Shown: piece by piece, positions 22,178 to 34,568 of the stretch
Layout of the letters: every line of letters starts with the position of its first letter
How positions within the stretch are numbered: position 1 is the first letter of the stretch
Source: Adiantum capillus-veneris
Lineage: Eukaryota; Streptophyta; Polypodiopsida; Polypodiales; Pteridaceae
DNA length: 64,000 bases
Direction: 5' to 3'
NCBI GenBank assembly: GCA_014529385.2
Contig: CM043954.1
Coordinates: forward strand, 91,975,747 to 92,039,746
Position numbers and translations under genes: made by a program
The notes under the pieces: model-generated
Told to the model about the DNA's origin: nothing
Databases searched by the model: none
Seen by the model: the letters and a program-made list of their open reading frames with translations, nothing else

Positions 22178-23750
22178 TTACGTCTGGTATCTTTCCTCTA
22201 GCTCGCTGGGATTGTCAGAGAATTCATTATCTGCATCATCATCTTGTTCAAGATGATCTGGAGAATTGTGGAACAGCTCCCCATCCACTTCTTCCTTGTT
22301 TTCATTTTTTCTTGATTGTACTGAGATTCGGTTGTCCTCATCATTCTCTATTAAATCAACCATGTAGTATGGAACCACATCATAACCATCCTGGTCACAA
22401 AATTTAGTCGTTGATTCCTTTACAATAGCGCACACATCTAAGGTTTCTAGAATATGCATCCATTCTAAAGGTTCTAAGGACTCTTCTAGAAAAGGTTCCG
22501 GAATGTATTCTATATCCTCAATAGCTTTTTCTAGAATACATTCTTCTAACTCCTTTGGTTTACCTAGCCAAGCTGGAAGTTCTGACTGTACTATCATAGT
22601 AGAATAAAATTCCTCTATCGGGGTTCACTCCACATCTTTGTAGCTATGGTCTTTAAGGTTTATTCTTGTAGTAGTATCCATGTGTCTGAGGTATATATGA
22701 TTATAGCCTAATCTTGGATCATCTTTAGTTTTCGCATGAATGGTCGTCCAAGTATTCCAAAGTTCACTATTGCAAAGGTATGCTCATACTCAATTCCACA
22801 AGATGTAACAACTTCCTTTTTAAGGAGCCCTATGGGTCTCTCCATATAACCATCATCAAGTTGTAGCTTCATCCTGGTGGTTCTCAAAGCTGGTTTCCCC
22901 CATTTCTTCCATACATCCTTTGTCGCGATGGCTACACCAGTTCCTCTGTCAATAATTTCCATGGTGGTGACACCTTCTAATTCAACTGGGAGTGTGGTAT
23001 TGCCATCTTTCCCTTTACAGTATTCTCCTACCTTGTTTAAGGGTACTGATTTCATGTTTAATTAAGGTTTCTCTAATTCTTTGATTCCTTACTGCATTCG
23101 TGGATTAGGATCCTTAACCCAAACCTTTTGAGACATTTTCGGCTAGAGTAATGGTACAAGTCACTGGAGTAGATAAGATGGTTATCAACCCTTGGGAGTC
23201 CATCCCCTTCCTTGTTGGAGAGTTTCCGTGATGGCACAACTTTCACTTCCGACTTTGCTTCATATTCTCCCATATAAGAGGGCAAAGTTGCTAGAAATAT
23301 AGGTTGGCTATCCCAAGATCTCACGGATCCCTTGTCTCCCCAATAAGAGTGCATCTGCATCTCTAGATCTGCTTGAGGTCCTGCCTCAAATTCTTCAATA
23401 GGAGGAAGAAACACATCTCCTCCCATATTGGTTTTGTTAACCCTTTGGCTTAATTCATTAGCTTCCCTTATCTGCCTCCAAAGATCATTCAAGCCTTTGT
23501 CCTCTTTAAACATTTCCGATATGATAGGTCAAAAACCTTCAGACATCTAATATGTTGTGTTCAACACTATCCTTGGTTTTTTAATTGATTGTTCAGGTTC
23601 CAATTCAATTTTTTGGCTAACAACAAGTGTCCTTTCAGATTTGTGTGTTGGAGGGTTTCTCGGTATTGATACTGGAAGTTCTACCCGCTCCATTGGTTTC
23701 TTTCCAGTTGGCTCTAGCAAGGTTTGGGCTGTTTGGATCATCTTTTAACA
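22178..23750 (-). pseudogene. R2 protease region (broken)
   Basis: Three minus-strand frames (23073-23513, 22708-23055, 22178-22597) are homologous over their length to the R8 ORF at 39313-40896. The aspartic protease core reads IIDRGTGVAIATKDVWKKWG, so the catalytic DSG has become DRG; ILGRPFMRKLKMIQD closes the fold. Downstream is an acidic tail (EQDDDADNEFSDNPSELEE). Confidence 0.82.
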
Positions 23751-26218
23751 CATTTCCATTATTTTTTTCCTAGCTCTGCATAGGGATATGTCAGCCATCT
23801 TTGTTCTTGTGTCTGGTTGATTTTAAGCCTTGATTCATAAACCTTCAAGAGTGCATCTAGATGTTCGTTTACTTTCTCGACTAGCACAGATCCTCCTGAT
23901 CCCACACTTTCGGATTCCTTTTTCTTCTTAGGCTCTATGTTTGTTGGGATTTCTAGTTTTTGAAATGTTTGTCTGTCAAGTTTCCTAATTTTTCTTTGGT
24001 TTGTTTTGATTCTTTCGCTAGGGCAGTTTGTTCCCTTTCCTTCCTAACTTCCAAGCATGCTTTCCTAGCCTTCCTTGTTTTTCATTGGCTTTTTTGTTTG
24101 ATTGCTAGGTTCTTTCAATCTTGGTTCTTCAATTACAGGTTCTCCTTTCTCTTTTTGAGCTTGAGCTCGTGTGAAAAATTTGTATAGGTATTAGTGTTTT
24201 GTTTTCTAAACCACTGCTTGAAGGGATTGCCTCCAAGATGTTTAAAGTTGTTTTAACCGCTTTGTTTGGATTTTTTGGACACAATCGGTGATCAAATGAT
24301 TGATGCTACAGTTTAGACAATACGCATTGACTCAAACAATTTTCGTATGAGGACAGTCTTTCATGAGGTGGTCACCTCCACATTTATAGCATGGTCCCAA
24401 CGGTTTTCGTGGAGCACCTTGAACTCCCCTTTGTTGGTAATCCAGCCTTGGTCCCCCATTGGCTATGAACATCAATGTTCTCTCGTCCAAACTATATCTA
24501 CTTTCTCATACAGCATTTCCCGCTTTTGGTGGTCCAACATTGTCAATCATGCTCCATGGTTCCGGTGCTCTTAGCTCTTCTGGTGGGTAGTATGCAAGAC
24601 AAGTCATAGTTCCACGTGGATTTTTGTAATAGACAGGTACAGGCACTAAGGCTTGTTCCTTTTGGTTCTTCCACAATGGGCATATACCTCACACCTATTG
24701 GTCTTGATCCTCAGAGTGGTGATTGTTGCCCCAAAACTGGTTGTGGTCTCTCAACCCCAATTGGTCCTTGCAAAATCCCTGTCGTATAACGAGGCATTGG
24801 TGGTATTTGAGGTGGTGCTACTTGTGCCTGGGGAACAAGCTGTCGTTCTTTCATGTAACCCTTATTGAAGTAGTACTCTTCAGTCATGTGATTTGTCCAT
24901 TTCTGTTTGACTGCGCACCACTTTAGTTGCTTAGCCTGCGGCTTAGCAAATGGGATAATCCTCTTCAGCATCTCCTCTATGAGTCGCTCTTGATTTACTG
25001 CCGGTTTGTTTTGTTGTGCTAATTTCATTGACTTAGTTCCAGTTTGTTTGAGATGACAAATCATCATCTTTATCTCTTTGATCTCCTTCCTTATAGATCG
25101 CACAATTATCTACTAGGAATAATAAAGCCTCTTTGGTTAACTCAATTAGAGTGGGGCTTTTCTTCATATGAAAATCCTTTTGAAGGTCTGCATTTCTCAA
25201 TCCCTGGATAAATATTCTTAGGAGTCTAGATTGAGTAGGTAATTCTTCCATTGGATAGAATTTTACGTATCATTTCAATCGTATGGTTGCCTTCCTGATA
25301 GATTCTCCCTCTTTTTGTTTGAACTTATGGATTTGAGAGACAGTATTGTGGGCTATCCCTCTTTGAGAGAATTACTCAACAAATTCGTCAAATACTTCTT
25401 GGATAGTCTCCAAATCTCATCTTTCAACAGAATCAAACCAAGTGGCAGCGTCTTCCTCCAAGGTGAGTCCAAATCCAGCAAACTGTGTATCGAAGTCCCT
25501 GACCTCTTCCGCTTGATCACTCTCAAGAGCATTGCCACATGGTCTCTAGGGTCTCTTTCCCTTGAATATTTCTTGTTAACCCATTTTTGGACTTGAGAAG
25601 GTCTAACCCACCTATGATCTACCATCCTAAATGTTGAATCTCCTCGATCCTCTCCCCTTACAAGTTCTCGTTCATATCTCAATCCTCCATCAAATGGTTC
25701 TCCCACTTCGTATCCTCTATATGACCTTTCAACAGGTGGTTCCGCTGCAAATCTTCTTTTTGTCTTGATTCTCTTCATATAGGGGAATCCTACTGTGGTC
25801 GGTAAGAGTAAGAATAAGTAGGCATTGGTGAGACTATAGGGGTCACATATGATCCGTATGTAATAGGGACTTCTCCTCTATAGAACTCATGTTGCCTCCT
25901 TACAATGGGTCGCAACCAAGATTGCAATGTCTCACGATTTGGGTTGAAATATGAAGGAAAAATTGGAGTTTCAACCACTCTAGTTTGTCTAGTTGGAAAT
26001 CTAGCCGTATCCTCTATTTCCTCAAAGGGATTTGTAGACTTGCTAGGGGTAGGGTTTAGTCCTTGATTTGTCACTGGTTCTGTTAGAATTTCTCCAGTAA
26101 CTATCAATCTAGCTACCTCTACTTTCTCTATCGGGACATACTCCCTTCCGTATTTATCCACATATATTATGAGACTCCCTTCACTAGATTTATACAAGAA
26201 CAAGTATAAAATCTTGGG
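23751..26218 (-). pseudogene. R2 gag (broken)
   Basis: Minus-strand frames 25790-26203, 25353-25778, 25033-25251 and 24711-25103 align with R8 Gag. Visible parts: VDKYGREY of the family-specific N-terminal part, QKWVNKKYSRERDPRDHVA at the capsid start, LRIFIQGLRNADLQKD in the capsid C-terminal part, and a short zinc knuckle CLNCSINHLITDC (near 24320). The 5' end is truncated at about 26218. Where R8 has two TAG stops, R2 has Gln codons, showing that the R8 stops are derived. Confidence 0.82.
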
Positions 26219-27386
<1,168 letters not shown>

Positions 27387-27674
27387 TCAGATGTGGTTGG
27401 CACAATTGCAGTGTTTGCAACTTTGTTTTGTTTGGTTCCTTGATGATGTAGCAACAAAAGATTCTCCTAAAGTCTTTGTGTCTTGGATCTTCTTCTCATG
27501 CTCTTGGAGCAAGTTGATGACATTCTGTAGGTTTGGTATGGGCTCCTTTTCTTTGAGCACTGTGACAATCTGACCATAGTCTGCATTTGGTACCGCTTTG
27601 AGTAGAATGGCTACTTGGTCTTTGTTCTCCACCGAGCATTTAATGTATGCCAATTGGATGCATGTGCTCTTCAT
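27387..27674 (-). pseudogene. R5 copia Gag fragment
   Basis: The minus strand gives VLKEKEPIPNLQNVINLLQEHEKKI and then CKHCNCANH, which match the C-terminal helix and start of the zinc knuckle of Ty1/copia Gag (UBN2-type). Only about 95 codons remain. Confidence 0.65.
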
Positions 27675-27730
27675 TCAGTTGTGACAAGAGAAGTGACATC
27701 TTCTCTTGCTTTCATGGTAAGACCATAAAG

Positions 27731-27985
27731 TTACATGCATCTTCTGAATCCATGATCCATCATCCATTGATTGAACTTCAAGCACCATTGTCTTGATGCT
27801 TGCTTTAACCCATACAAGCTCTTCTTTAATCTACAAACCATTTTCTCCTTACCCCTTACTTCATACCCCTTTGGTTGAAGCATATAAATTTCCTCCTCTA
27901 AGCCACCGTGAGGGAATGCCGTATTTACATCCATTTGCTCAAGATTTAACTCATGAGTAGTCACAAGGCTCAAGACAAGCCACAA
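27731..27985 (-). pseudogene. R5 copia RT fragment
   Basis: Contains [20 protein letters not shown], the MLQPKGYEV block and [13 protein letters not shown], conserved in Ty1/copia RT, and ends before the catalytic YVDD. On the minus strand it lies upstream of the Gag piece at 27387-27674, the reverse of the normal copia order, so the two are rearranged or come from different elements. Confidence 0.8.
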
Positions 27986-28019
27986 GGCTTAAGACACAAG
28001 GCTTAAGACAAACCACAAG
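27957..28019. repeat. Short tandem repeat
   Basis: Three to four imperfect copies of CACAAGGCTTAAGACAA at the edge of the R5 RT fragment. Confidence 0.75.
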
Positions 28020-28098
28020 GACGTGAAAATTTTGGTTTTTAGCGAGTGATTTTTCTTCACTCACGAAGGCTTCTCCTCATAATGGGGACCTTAAAAAT

Positions 28099-28680
28099 GT
28101 GCGTTTTCAATACAAAAAAATTACAAGGGGTAAATCAAGCTCTATCCACTCTTGTGGATTAAATCGGGTAACATTCAAGACTAAGTATGCAATACCTAAG
28201 AATGATGGGTTGCTTGACCAACTACATGGAGCTTCAATTTTTACAAAAATTGATCTTAAGTTTGGTTATTATCAAATCCAATTCAAGGAGGAAGCTATAC
28301 TAAAGACAAGATTCAGCACTCAATTTGGAGATTATGAATTTAGATATTTTGGTCTTTCAAAAAATAAAGAAGAACATAAACATCATGTACAACAAGTACT
28401 TGAACTTCTATGACAAAATCAAGTTTATGCTAAGAGTAGTGAATGCAGGTTTTTTAATGACAGAGTGGAACACTTGGGATTCATTCTTTCCAAGGATGTC
28501 ATTTCTTCTAATCCAAGTAAGATGGAAGATGTCTTAGCTTGGCCTCCACCTAAATCTATTAAAGAAGTACACTTTTTTCTTGGATTGACGGGATGGGATA
28601 GTAATTTTATTGAAGGTTATACTAAGATAGTTGCACCATTGATCAACACCCATAAGAAGACTAAATTGTTTGCTTGGTGA
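28099..28680 (+). pseudogene. R6 RT with active site deleted
   Basis: Motifs CGLNRVTFKTKYAIP, QLHGASIFTKIDLKFGYYQI and FGDYEFRYFGLS are followed at once by KNKEEHKHHVQQVLELL. The stretch between, which in this family includes the NAPATF helix and the catalytic YxDD, is deleted in frame. The connection region follows (EHLGFILSKDVIS, FFLGLTGWDSNFIEGY) after a frame change near 28413. Confidence 0.85.
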
Positions 28681-28692
28681 ATGATTTGGTGA

Positions 28693-28908
28693 ATGATCCT
28701 ATCGTATGACTTCCAGATTTCACAAACAATACTCAAAGAAGCTTTGGTGAATGCTCTTATTTTAAGACTTTTAGATTTCACAAAGACTTTCATTGTCCTC
28801 ATTAATGAAAGTGGCCAAGCAATTGGTGGCATCATGTCTCAAGAAGGAAGATTGATAGCTTATGAATCTCATAAGTTACACATTCATGAATCTACAAGAA
28901 GCTCATGA
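28693..28908 (+). pseudogene. R6 RNase H fragment
   Basis: FIVLINESGQAIGGIMSQEGRLIAYES corresponds to the first strands of Ty3/gypsy RNase H, where D usually stands in the second position of the first motif (here N). Ends by stop at 28908. Confidence 0.7.
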
Positions 28909-28929
28909 CATACCTATTGCAATTCATCC

Positions 28930-29900
28930 AAGTTATATTAAAATCGATGCTACTATGAGGAAGAGTTTCTTTTGGCTAGGATTAAATCTTGATGTGTTAA
29001 GATATGTTACAAGATGTTGAACCTGTCAATGCATTAAAGTTAAATGAGTTCAATACCCTGGTAAGCTTCATCCAATTGATCACCGCAATTCATATCCATG
29101 AATTTCATCATATGATTTCTCACATTTCTTGGATATGATTCTATTTTTGTGGTCCTTGATATGGTTACAAAAATGACTCATTTATTTCCCATCAAGACAA
29201 CATTTAGAGCAAAGGATATAGATCAAGTTTTCATGAAAGGTGTCTTTATGTTTCATGGTTTACCTCATCGCATAATTTTGGATTGTGATGCAAAGTTGAG
29301 TTCAAATTTTTGGAAAGCTTTATTCTCAGCAATAAGAACCCAATTGACCTTTAGTACTGCTTATCATCCTCAAAGCAATGGTCAAACAAAGAGAACCAAC
29401 CAGATTATTGAAGACATGAGCTTATTGTAATCATGAGCAAAGTAAGTGGACCAAATATTTATACTTGGTTGAATTTGCATATAACTCTTCATTCCAATGT
29501 ACAATTGTGATGTCTCCTTTTCAAGCATTGTATAGACAAGAGTTCCTTAGTACATTAAAGTGGACCGATCCACTCATAAGGGTTTAATCATCCAAATCTA
29601 TGATAGATGAGATGCAATTGCAGATTGACCTCATACACCACGATATAAACATTGCTCAAGATAGATAGAAGAGTTATGCTAACACTAAGTGATATGGTAT
29701 TTTTGAGACTGAAGCCTAGTAGCTCCTTGTTAATGTGTAAGTGCAAGAAACTTAGTGCAAGGTATTGTGGACCTTTTTCATCACAGAAAGAATCAATGAC
29801 TACGCTTGTTGATTAGTGTTACCATCTCATATCAAGGTATATGATGTTTTCCATGTCAGCTTGTTTAAAATGCATGTACCCAATCCCAATCACATTTTTT
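28930..29900 (+). pseudogene. R6 integrase (broken)
   Basis: SFFWLGLNLDVLRYV and TCQCIKVK belong to the zinc-binding end. The open part 29149-29430 has VTKMTHLFPIKTTFRAKDI, LPHRIILDCDAKLSSNFW and AYHPQSNGQTKRTNQ; the catalytic Glu of the usual TERVN block is Lys. The C-terminal region (EFAYNSSFQ, then YDVFHVSLFKMHVPN) is in other frames. Confidence 0.75.
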
Positions 29901-29959
29901 ATGAATTTTTTTTATAAGAGGCAACATCGCAAATACATCAGAGTGGTATGGTAAGTGTC

Positions 29960-31840
29960 GTGATTATACTAGGACACCATGGTGTGGTCTAGTTCACTCT
30001 TAGTCTCAATAATTCCCTAAATGATGTTTACAAAGTTAATTTCTACAGGGAACATTGGATGGTTTTGGCCAAAGTTGACTTTTAAAATATTTGCCATGTT
30101 TTTAGAAAAGAAACCAAAAGAAGGGGCTAGGGCTTTGGTAGAAGAGAGGGTGCCTAGTTTTGCTTTGGGCAACACTCCTGTCAATCAATGAGTTATAAAA
30201 GAGAATTACTACTCAGTTTTTAGTGCCGTTAATTATATAGAATACAATAAAACTCTATGTGCGTATTATAAAGAGTGGTGCAAACTCTCCATAAATATCT
30301 CGCTCTCATTTGCAAGAAGGAGAAGAAGAAGAACCATCTCTCTCTACTTTGCTAGCTATTTTCTCTTCTCTTTTCACAATGTATGCGCTCTACATCAACG
30401 TTTGGCAAAACCCTCTACTAGCTCTCATCACCCTCTCTTGTATCAAAGCAATAAGACTTTCAATCCCTAGTAATCACTTCTTGATCATGGTAATAATTTC
30501 TAAACTCCATAGTCATCATCTCTTTCTCTCTCTACTTTTGTTTTTGGAAAACTACGCTCTTATTGGTTGTTTTTTAATGTGTATGAGGATGCTTCATTCT
30601 TGTTTCATCTTGTTTAGCATCTTGATATACGCATGCGGTGTCTCGATGATCACATAGATGCATAAAAAGTTCTCTTTGCTTTCACATCATGTAGACAAAA
30701 GGGACATTGTTTTGGTTGTATCTTCTAAATTGCTATGAATGAGGCTGAACCATTGGACCAAAGGTTAACCACATCAATAAGAATATTTTTTCTTGTATAT
30801 GTCATGTGAAAATTCCACCCAAGTAAAGAGTTGTGGTCAAAATATGGCTTGTTGTCCACTACACACTGTCAGTATTTTGTACTTCATGCTCCTTGTTGAA
30901 GAAACACTATATAAATTTTTGGAATGAAAAAAGGAACTTAGAAAAATCAAAGTATTGATTAGACATGTTGATAAATATATTTAGATTTCCATTATCATTT
31001 CATGAGTTTGAGTTATCGATCGTTCTTTGTAGGGGATTATATGTGGGGTGCTACCAAGGGGAGTACCATACAGAGTTGTGAGTTGGATAAGAGTTTAATA
31101 ATGTTTTATGATTTTTTAAAAATTTGATTTCATGTGCTTGATGTCCATAAACTTATGTGTAGATATATGGTTAGTCAACTTGAACCGTATGCCCAATTTT
31201 GCATAAAATAGATTTCTTTCATGTCATGGTTGTTTGCATGAGTCTCATATTGGAAAAGTTATGTGATAAGGTTCTAATCTATGTTATAGGGATGAGCTTG
31301 ATCCATTGGTATGAGGTCAAATAATTTCTTTTGCATGTCATGTATGCATCCCAAAATAGACAAAATTTGTTTTGCACCTACATGTGAAGTTATCGCATAT
31401 GGTTGAACAAAGTGGAGGGATTGTTTTCCATCATGATTGGATGGATTTAGTGATTTTATATGATGTATGTAACTTCAAAGATGGATGTGAATATCTCATG
31501 TACATGTGTGTACTATTTTCCACCCATCTAGGTCAAAACTAGCTCTATGGTGCAAAAGGGGTGAGGTACGATCACATTTGCTGCTAATACCCATTAATTA
31601 ATGCAATAATTTATTTTGGATATACCATAACTTCAATAATGGTGTGCATTCTTTCTTGAATGTATACTCACCTCTTTAAGACCCCATTCATTCCCAATTT
31701 ATAAAGAGATCCTAAAATTATTGTAAATTTTAGACTCTTTAGTATAAATGCTTTCTTATTGGATGTGACCACTTCTCTAGTAATATCCCATGCTGTAAGA
31801 AGTCATAAATTTATACCCCAATGCTCACATATCAATTATC
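29960..31840. other. Stretch without recognised genes
   Basis: About 1.9 kb of AT-rich sequence. The 115-codon ORF at 30310-30657 is rich in Leu, Ile and Ser and resembles no family; I treat it as chance. Part of this may be the 5' region of R7. Confidence 0.45.
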
Positions 31841-31847
31841 CAAAAAT

Positions 31848-31871
31848 AGAAATCATATGTGTATGATGTCT
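31848..31871. repeat. Diverged palindrome copy in R7
   Basis: AGAAATCATATG then TGTATGATGTCT; dyad nearly complete around a changed centre. Confidence 0.55.
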
Positions 31872-32399
31872 AAACCTATCAAAAAGAGGTTATGTCAGCA
31901 GTTTGATTATCCAGACTTGAATATCATATCACATATAGCCTCTATACCAAGTTTGAGCATGAATGGACATGTTTTGATCATTATGCACCTCATTTCACAG
32001 ATTCAAATACCAAAAACACGTTCTGTGGCCTTGGGCACATGAGTAATTATCCAATTTCAATGTGAACATATCAAAGTGATGCACACATCATAAGCAAGCT
32101 ATACATCAAGTCTGAGCCAAAAACGCCAACCTATGTCTAGACCCCTTATTTTGACATTCTGATGTATTTTTGACACCCCTAGCACTTTTATCACATCTTC
32201 ATTAGCTTGCCAGCAAATTTTCATTGTGTTTGGATATCATTTGACCTGTTTTACGAATATGAAGAAATTCAAAGCGTACAAATCCCATTCATGGCTTTTG
32301 ACACTCATTTTCAAGCTCAAATTCAATTCTAATGATATAGACACCATACACATGATGTGGGCATTCTACCACACGAGCATCAAGTTATTTCGACCCAGT

Positions 32400-32423
32400 A
32401 GACATCATATGCGTATGATGTCT
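32400..32423. repeat. Palindrome copy in R7
   Basis: AGACATCATATG then CGTATGATGTCT; one central mismatch. The arms carry CATA/TATG where R8 has CCTA/TAGG, so the pairing is kept although the bases differ. Confidence 0.7.
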
Positions 32424-32477
32424 AGAAGTGACAAATTTGCCTTTGAATTAGTTGGGCCTATCCTATGCTCTTATCAT

Positions 32478-32587
32478 ATGCTCATGAGTCCATACAACAA
32501 GCTTCAAGTCCTTTTAGCCTCATATACCCCAAATGCTCATGAGTCCATACAACAAGCTTCAAGTCCTTTGAGCCTCATATACCCCAA
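32478..32587. repeat. 55-bp tandem duplication in R7
   Basis: Two nearly identical 55-bp units starting ATGCTCATGAGTCCATAC at 32478 and 32533. Confidence 0.9.
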
Positions 32588-32737
32588 ATATAGCCATTCT
32601 ACCATTTCAAATTTTGAAAAGAGCTTATAAGACAATATCTTGCTCATTACATGTTTAATTCCAATTCCACTCATATATGTGTGATAAACATGCTATGGGT
32701 TATACACCTGTGGACTTTGACCTTATTTTGAGCATGT

Positions 32738-32761
32738 AGACATCATACGCGTACGATGTCT
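32738..32761. repeat. Palindrome copy in R7
   Basis: AGACATCATACG then CGTACGATGTCT; the ACGCGT centre is intact, with one mismatched pair. Confidence 0.7.
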
Positions 32762-32894
32762 CACAACATAATACCAACATCTCAATGCACTTTTGTCAAC
32801 TTGCATATCATCTTTTTTTCCTAATTAGCTTGTGAATTAATTTTGAAATCATTTGGATAGCTAGAAGTTGATCAATTGCCAAATTTAGTAAAAG

Positions 32895-33579
32895 ATGCCA
32901 ACTTTTGGACTTGGAGTGTGCGCAGGATCAATGGAAGCCAGTAAATCACCAGTAAAGAAGAAGAGACTTTCTTTGAAAGACATTATTGCAATGGCAGACC
33001 CATTCACAATTTGCAATGAAACATTGAATCTGACAAAAGCATGGATGAATGAAGGAGCTCTAAAAGAGAAGGGCATAAAGTTGTACCAAGGGACCTTCCC
33101 AAAATCCACAAGGCAATATAGTGGATGTGCTAATGATTCCATGGGAACTCATTGAATATGCAATCAACGAAGGCATCAGTAATCACCTAGAAAGGGTGGA
33201 TCTACATGGATTTTTTACATCTGGGCCAACATGTGTTGATTTTCAAAGAGTCTCTAAGTTGGCTAGTACAATCAAGAAAGACGGCAAGGCGGTCCTCACT
33301 ACACTTGAGGGGGAAGCAAAGAAATGACAATTACACCTCATCTCATAGCAAATGCCTTGGTACCTACACAATGATGGAAACTCAGTCAGGAAAATAAGAG
33401 ACGCAATGGAAGTATACTCTCAAAAGAAAACTAACCCCATCTTTGAAGACATGATGGTGGACCCAAGAGCCATCAGAATTTGTAAACTGTACAACCGATT
33501 CTTCCATGTTTGCAACAAAAGACCACAAAAGTATACTACACCACCTCATGCCATTTCCACCACCTTCACTGAGCACTGA
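32895..33579 (+). pseudogene. R7 unrecognised ORF (broken)
   Basis: Begins MPTFGLGVCAGSMEASKSP with a basic cluster KKKRLSLKDII, then DPFTICNETLNLTKAWMNEG. A frame change near 33120 is followed by MIPWELIEYAINEGISNHLE and FFTSGPTCVDFQRVSKLAS. After stops at 33325 and 33340 the same frame goes on with GNSVRKIRDAMEVYSQKK and RICKLYNRFFHVCNKRP to 33579. The balanced composition and length (about 225 codons) suggest a true protein, perhaps the first ORF of R7. I do not recognise the family. Confidence 0.45.
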
Positions 33580-33603
33580 GAAGTAGTGTGCCAAAGGATG
33601 TGA

Positions 33604-33608
33604 ATTAC
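33604..33608. repeat. R8 left target-site duplication (ATTAC)
   Basis: ATTAC directly before TGTTGACC; exact partner at 45011-45015. Confidence 0.94.
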
Positions 33609-33828
33609 TGTTGACCGCTGGGTCAACAACACAACATAGCTCAAGTTTCGTACCAAAGTCTTATCTTTTGCGAGTTATGAAATGCTGCGGATTATGGATA
33701 TAAACGTCATTTGTAATGAGTAGTTATTCTAGTTTCAGAAGCCGGGGTGCAATGGCACTTCCAGATTGTAAATACAAAGCCATTTGACTCTTTCAACCCA
33801 TTTTTGGTTAAACCTAAGGTAGCCTTAG

Positions 33829-33836
33829 TATATAAG
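33829..33836 (+). promoter_or_regulatory. TATA box of R8 5' LTR
   Basis: TATATAAG; same box at 44272-44279 in the 3' LTR. Transcription would start near 33860. Confidence 0.6.
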
Positions 33837-33905
33837 GTACCTAGGTCATTTTGTAAAGAGAACTTTTTTTCATAATCAAAGTTTTAGTGCTGCCGTTTAC
33901 TATGT

Positions 33906-34130
33906 GTGAGAGAGAAAGAGAGTGAGTGTGAGCTTCATCCTCCCGCTACGCCCGGCTCGCTCAGCACATTGGAGATCCGACTGCACCATTGTTGTAGGCT
34001 CGAGGAGAGCTACGCGACGACGCCAAGCATTCCACGCAACACGAAGCGCACACGCCGACGCATCTACGAGCTATTTGTGGCCGTAAGTGTATCAAACGAT
34101 GTCTGTTTTCTGCTTGCTAGTAGTCTATAG
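33906..34130 (+). CDS. 74-codon ORF in R8 5' LTR
   Basis: Begins MREKESECELHPPATPGS, with an Arg-rich stretch (TKRTRRRIYELF). It starts about 45-50 bases after the expected transcript start, so it would be the first ORF of the RNA. The 3' LTR copy (44349-44573) keeps the same length and differs at few codons. A consensus splice donor GTAAGT occurs inside it at 34083-34088, so a spliced RNA could join its first 59 codons to a downstream exon. No family recognised; it may be only an upstream ORF. Confidence 0.4.
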   Translation: MREKESECELHPPATPGSLSTLEIRLHHCCRLEESYATTPSIPRNTKRTRRRIYELFVAVSVSNDVCFLLASSL

Positions 34131-34568
34131 AATTGTGGCGACGTAAGCTACGCATAGGTACTCATAAATTTCAGTTTTGGGCACTTTCAAAATTCGGCTC
34201 TGTCATCCTACACGTTTTCCGCAAATGGGTTTAGAGTGAGGGTTTTGAGTGTAGAAGCTTAGGGACAGGTGTATCCTAGTGAGGGGATGGTGTTCCTTAA
34301 GTTTCCTACGAATCTGGCATGATTAGGTGAGTTACCTTACGCATGTGTGTATGTGGCTAGGTGGTGTAGTTGAGAGCAGTGAGGTTCTTGATTGTGGTTT
34401 AGTTGGCCTTCCTGAGTGTTGTATGTGTAGGGTGGTCTCAGCCTGACAAGCTTAAGAGATTTCCTCCGTGTGCCTATCATGTCATCTGTGTCCTCGATTG
34501 ACATTATGTTGATCTAGGTAGTGTTTGCATGCACTTCATGGGTGTGTGAGTCGCTCCCCGTCCAACAT

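Larger units (their letters stand above)
3510..26218 (-). mobile_element. R2: Ty3/gypsy element on the minus strand, split by R3
   Basis: Reading from 26218 down to 3510 on the minus strand gives gag with a family-specific N-terminal part, a zinc knuckle, protease, partial RT, an ORF with W-I/V-P-K motifs, then a long 3' untranslated part. Each of these except RT is homologous to R8 (36980-42480, +). R3 sits inside the 3' untranslated part: the R2 sequence ending at 19983 resumes at 4861, and the joined sequence aligns with R8 at about 42000-42200. R2 is older than R3 and R4. No LTR of its own could be defined. Confidence 0.82.
28099..29900 (+). mobile_element. R6: Ty3/gypsy pol remnant
   Basis: RT, RNase H and integrase pieces in normal order on the plus strand, with heavy decay. 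No LTR, primer site or gag recognised; the remnant starts near 28110 next to the R5 copia piece and fades after the HVSLFKMH block (about 29870). Confidence 0.8.
31848..33603 (+). mobile_element. R7 left part: element of unknown class, split by R8
   Basis: Carries three to four diverged copies of the palindrome found in the R8 leader (31848, about 32339, 32400, 32738), followed by a conserved-looking ORF. R8 is inserted at 33604-33608 and the sequence resumes at 45011. The palindromes and the accessory ORF suggest a relative of R2, R8 or R12, but no diagnostic pol domain is present. Confidence 0.5.
33609..34567 (+). repeat. R8 5' LTR (959 bp)
   Basis: Starts with the perfect inverted repeat TGTTGACC-GCTG-GGTCAACA and ends GTCCAACA. 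A TATATAAG box is at 33829-33836. A relatively GC- and CpG-rich block lies at about 33945-34085. Confidence 0.95.

Noticed and set aside
30310-30657. 115-codon ORF resembling a membrane protein
   Set aside because: Hydrophobicity comes from CT-rich sequence; no start context, homologue or conserved block.
33382-33594. Minus-strand ORF overlapping the R7 ORF
   Set aside because: Antisense shadow; the plus-strand frame extends over a longer distance with balanced composition.
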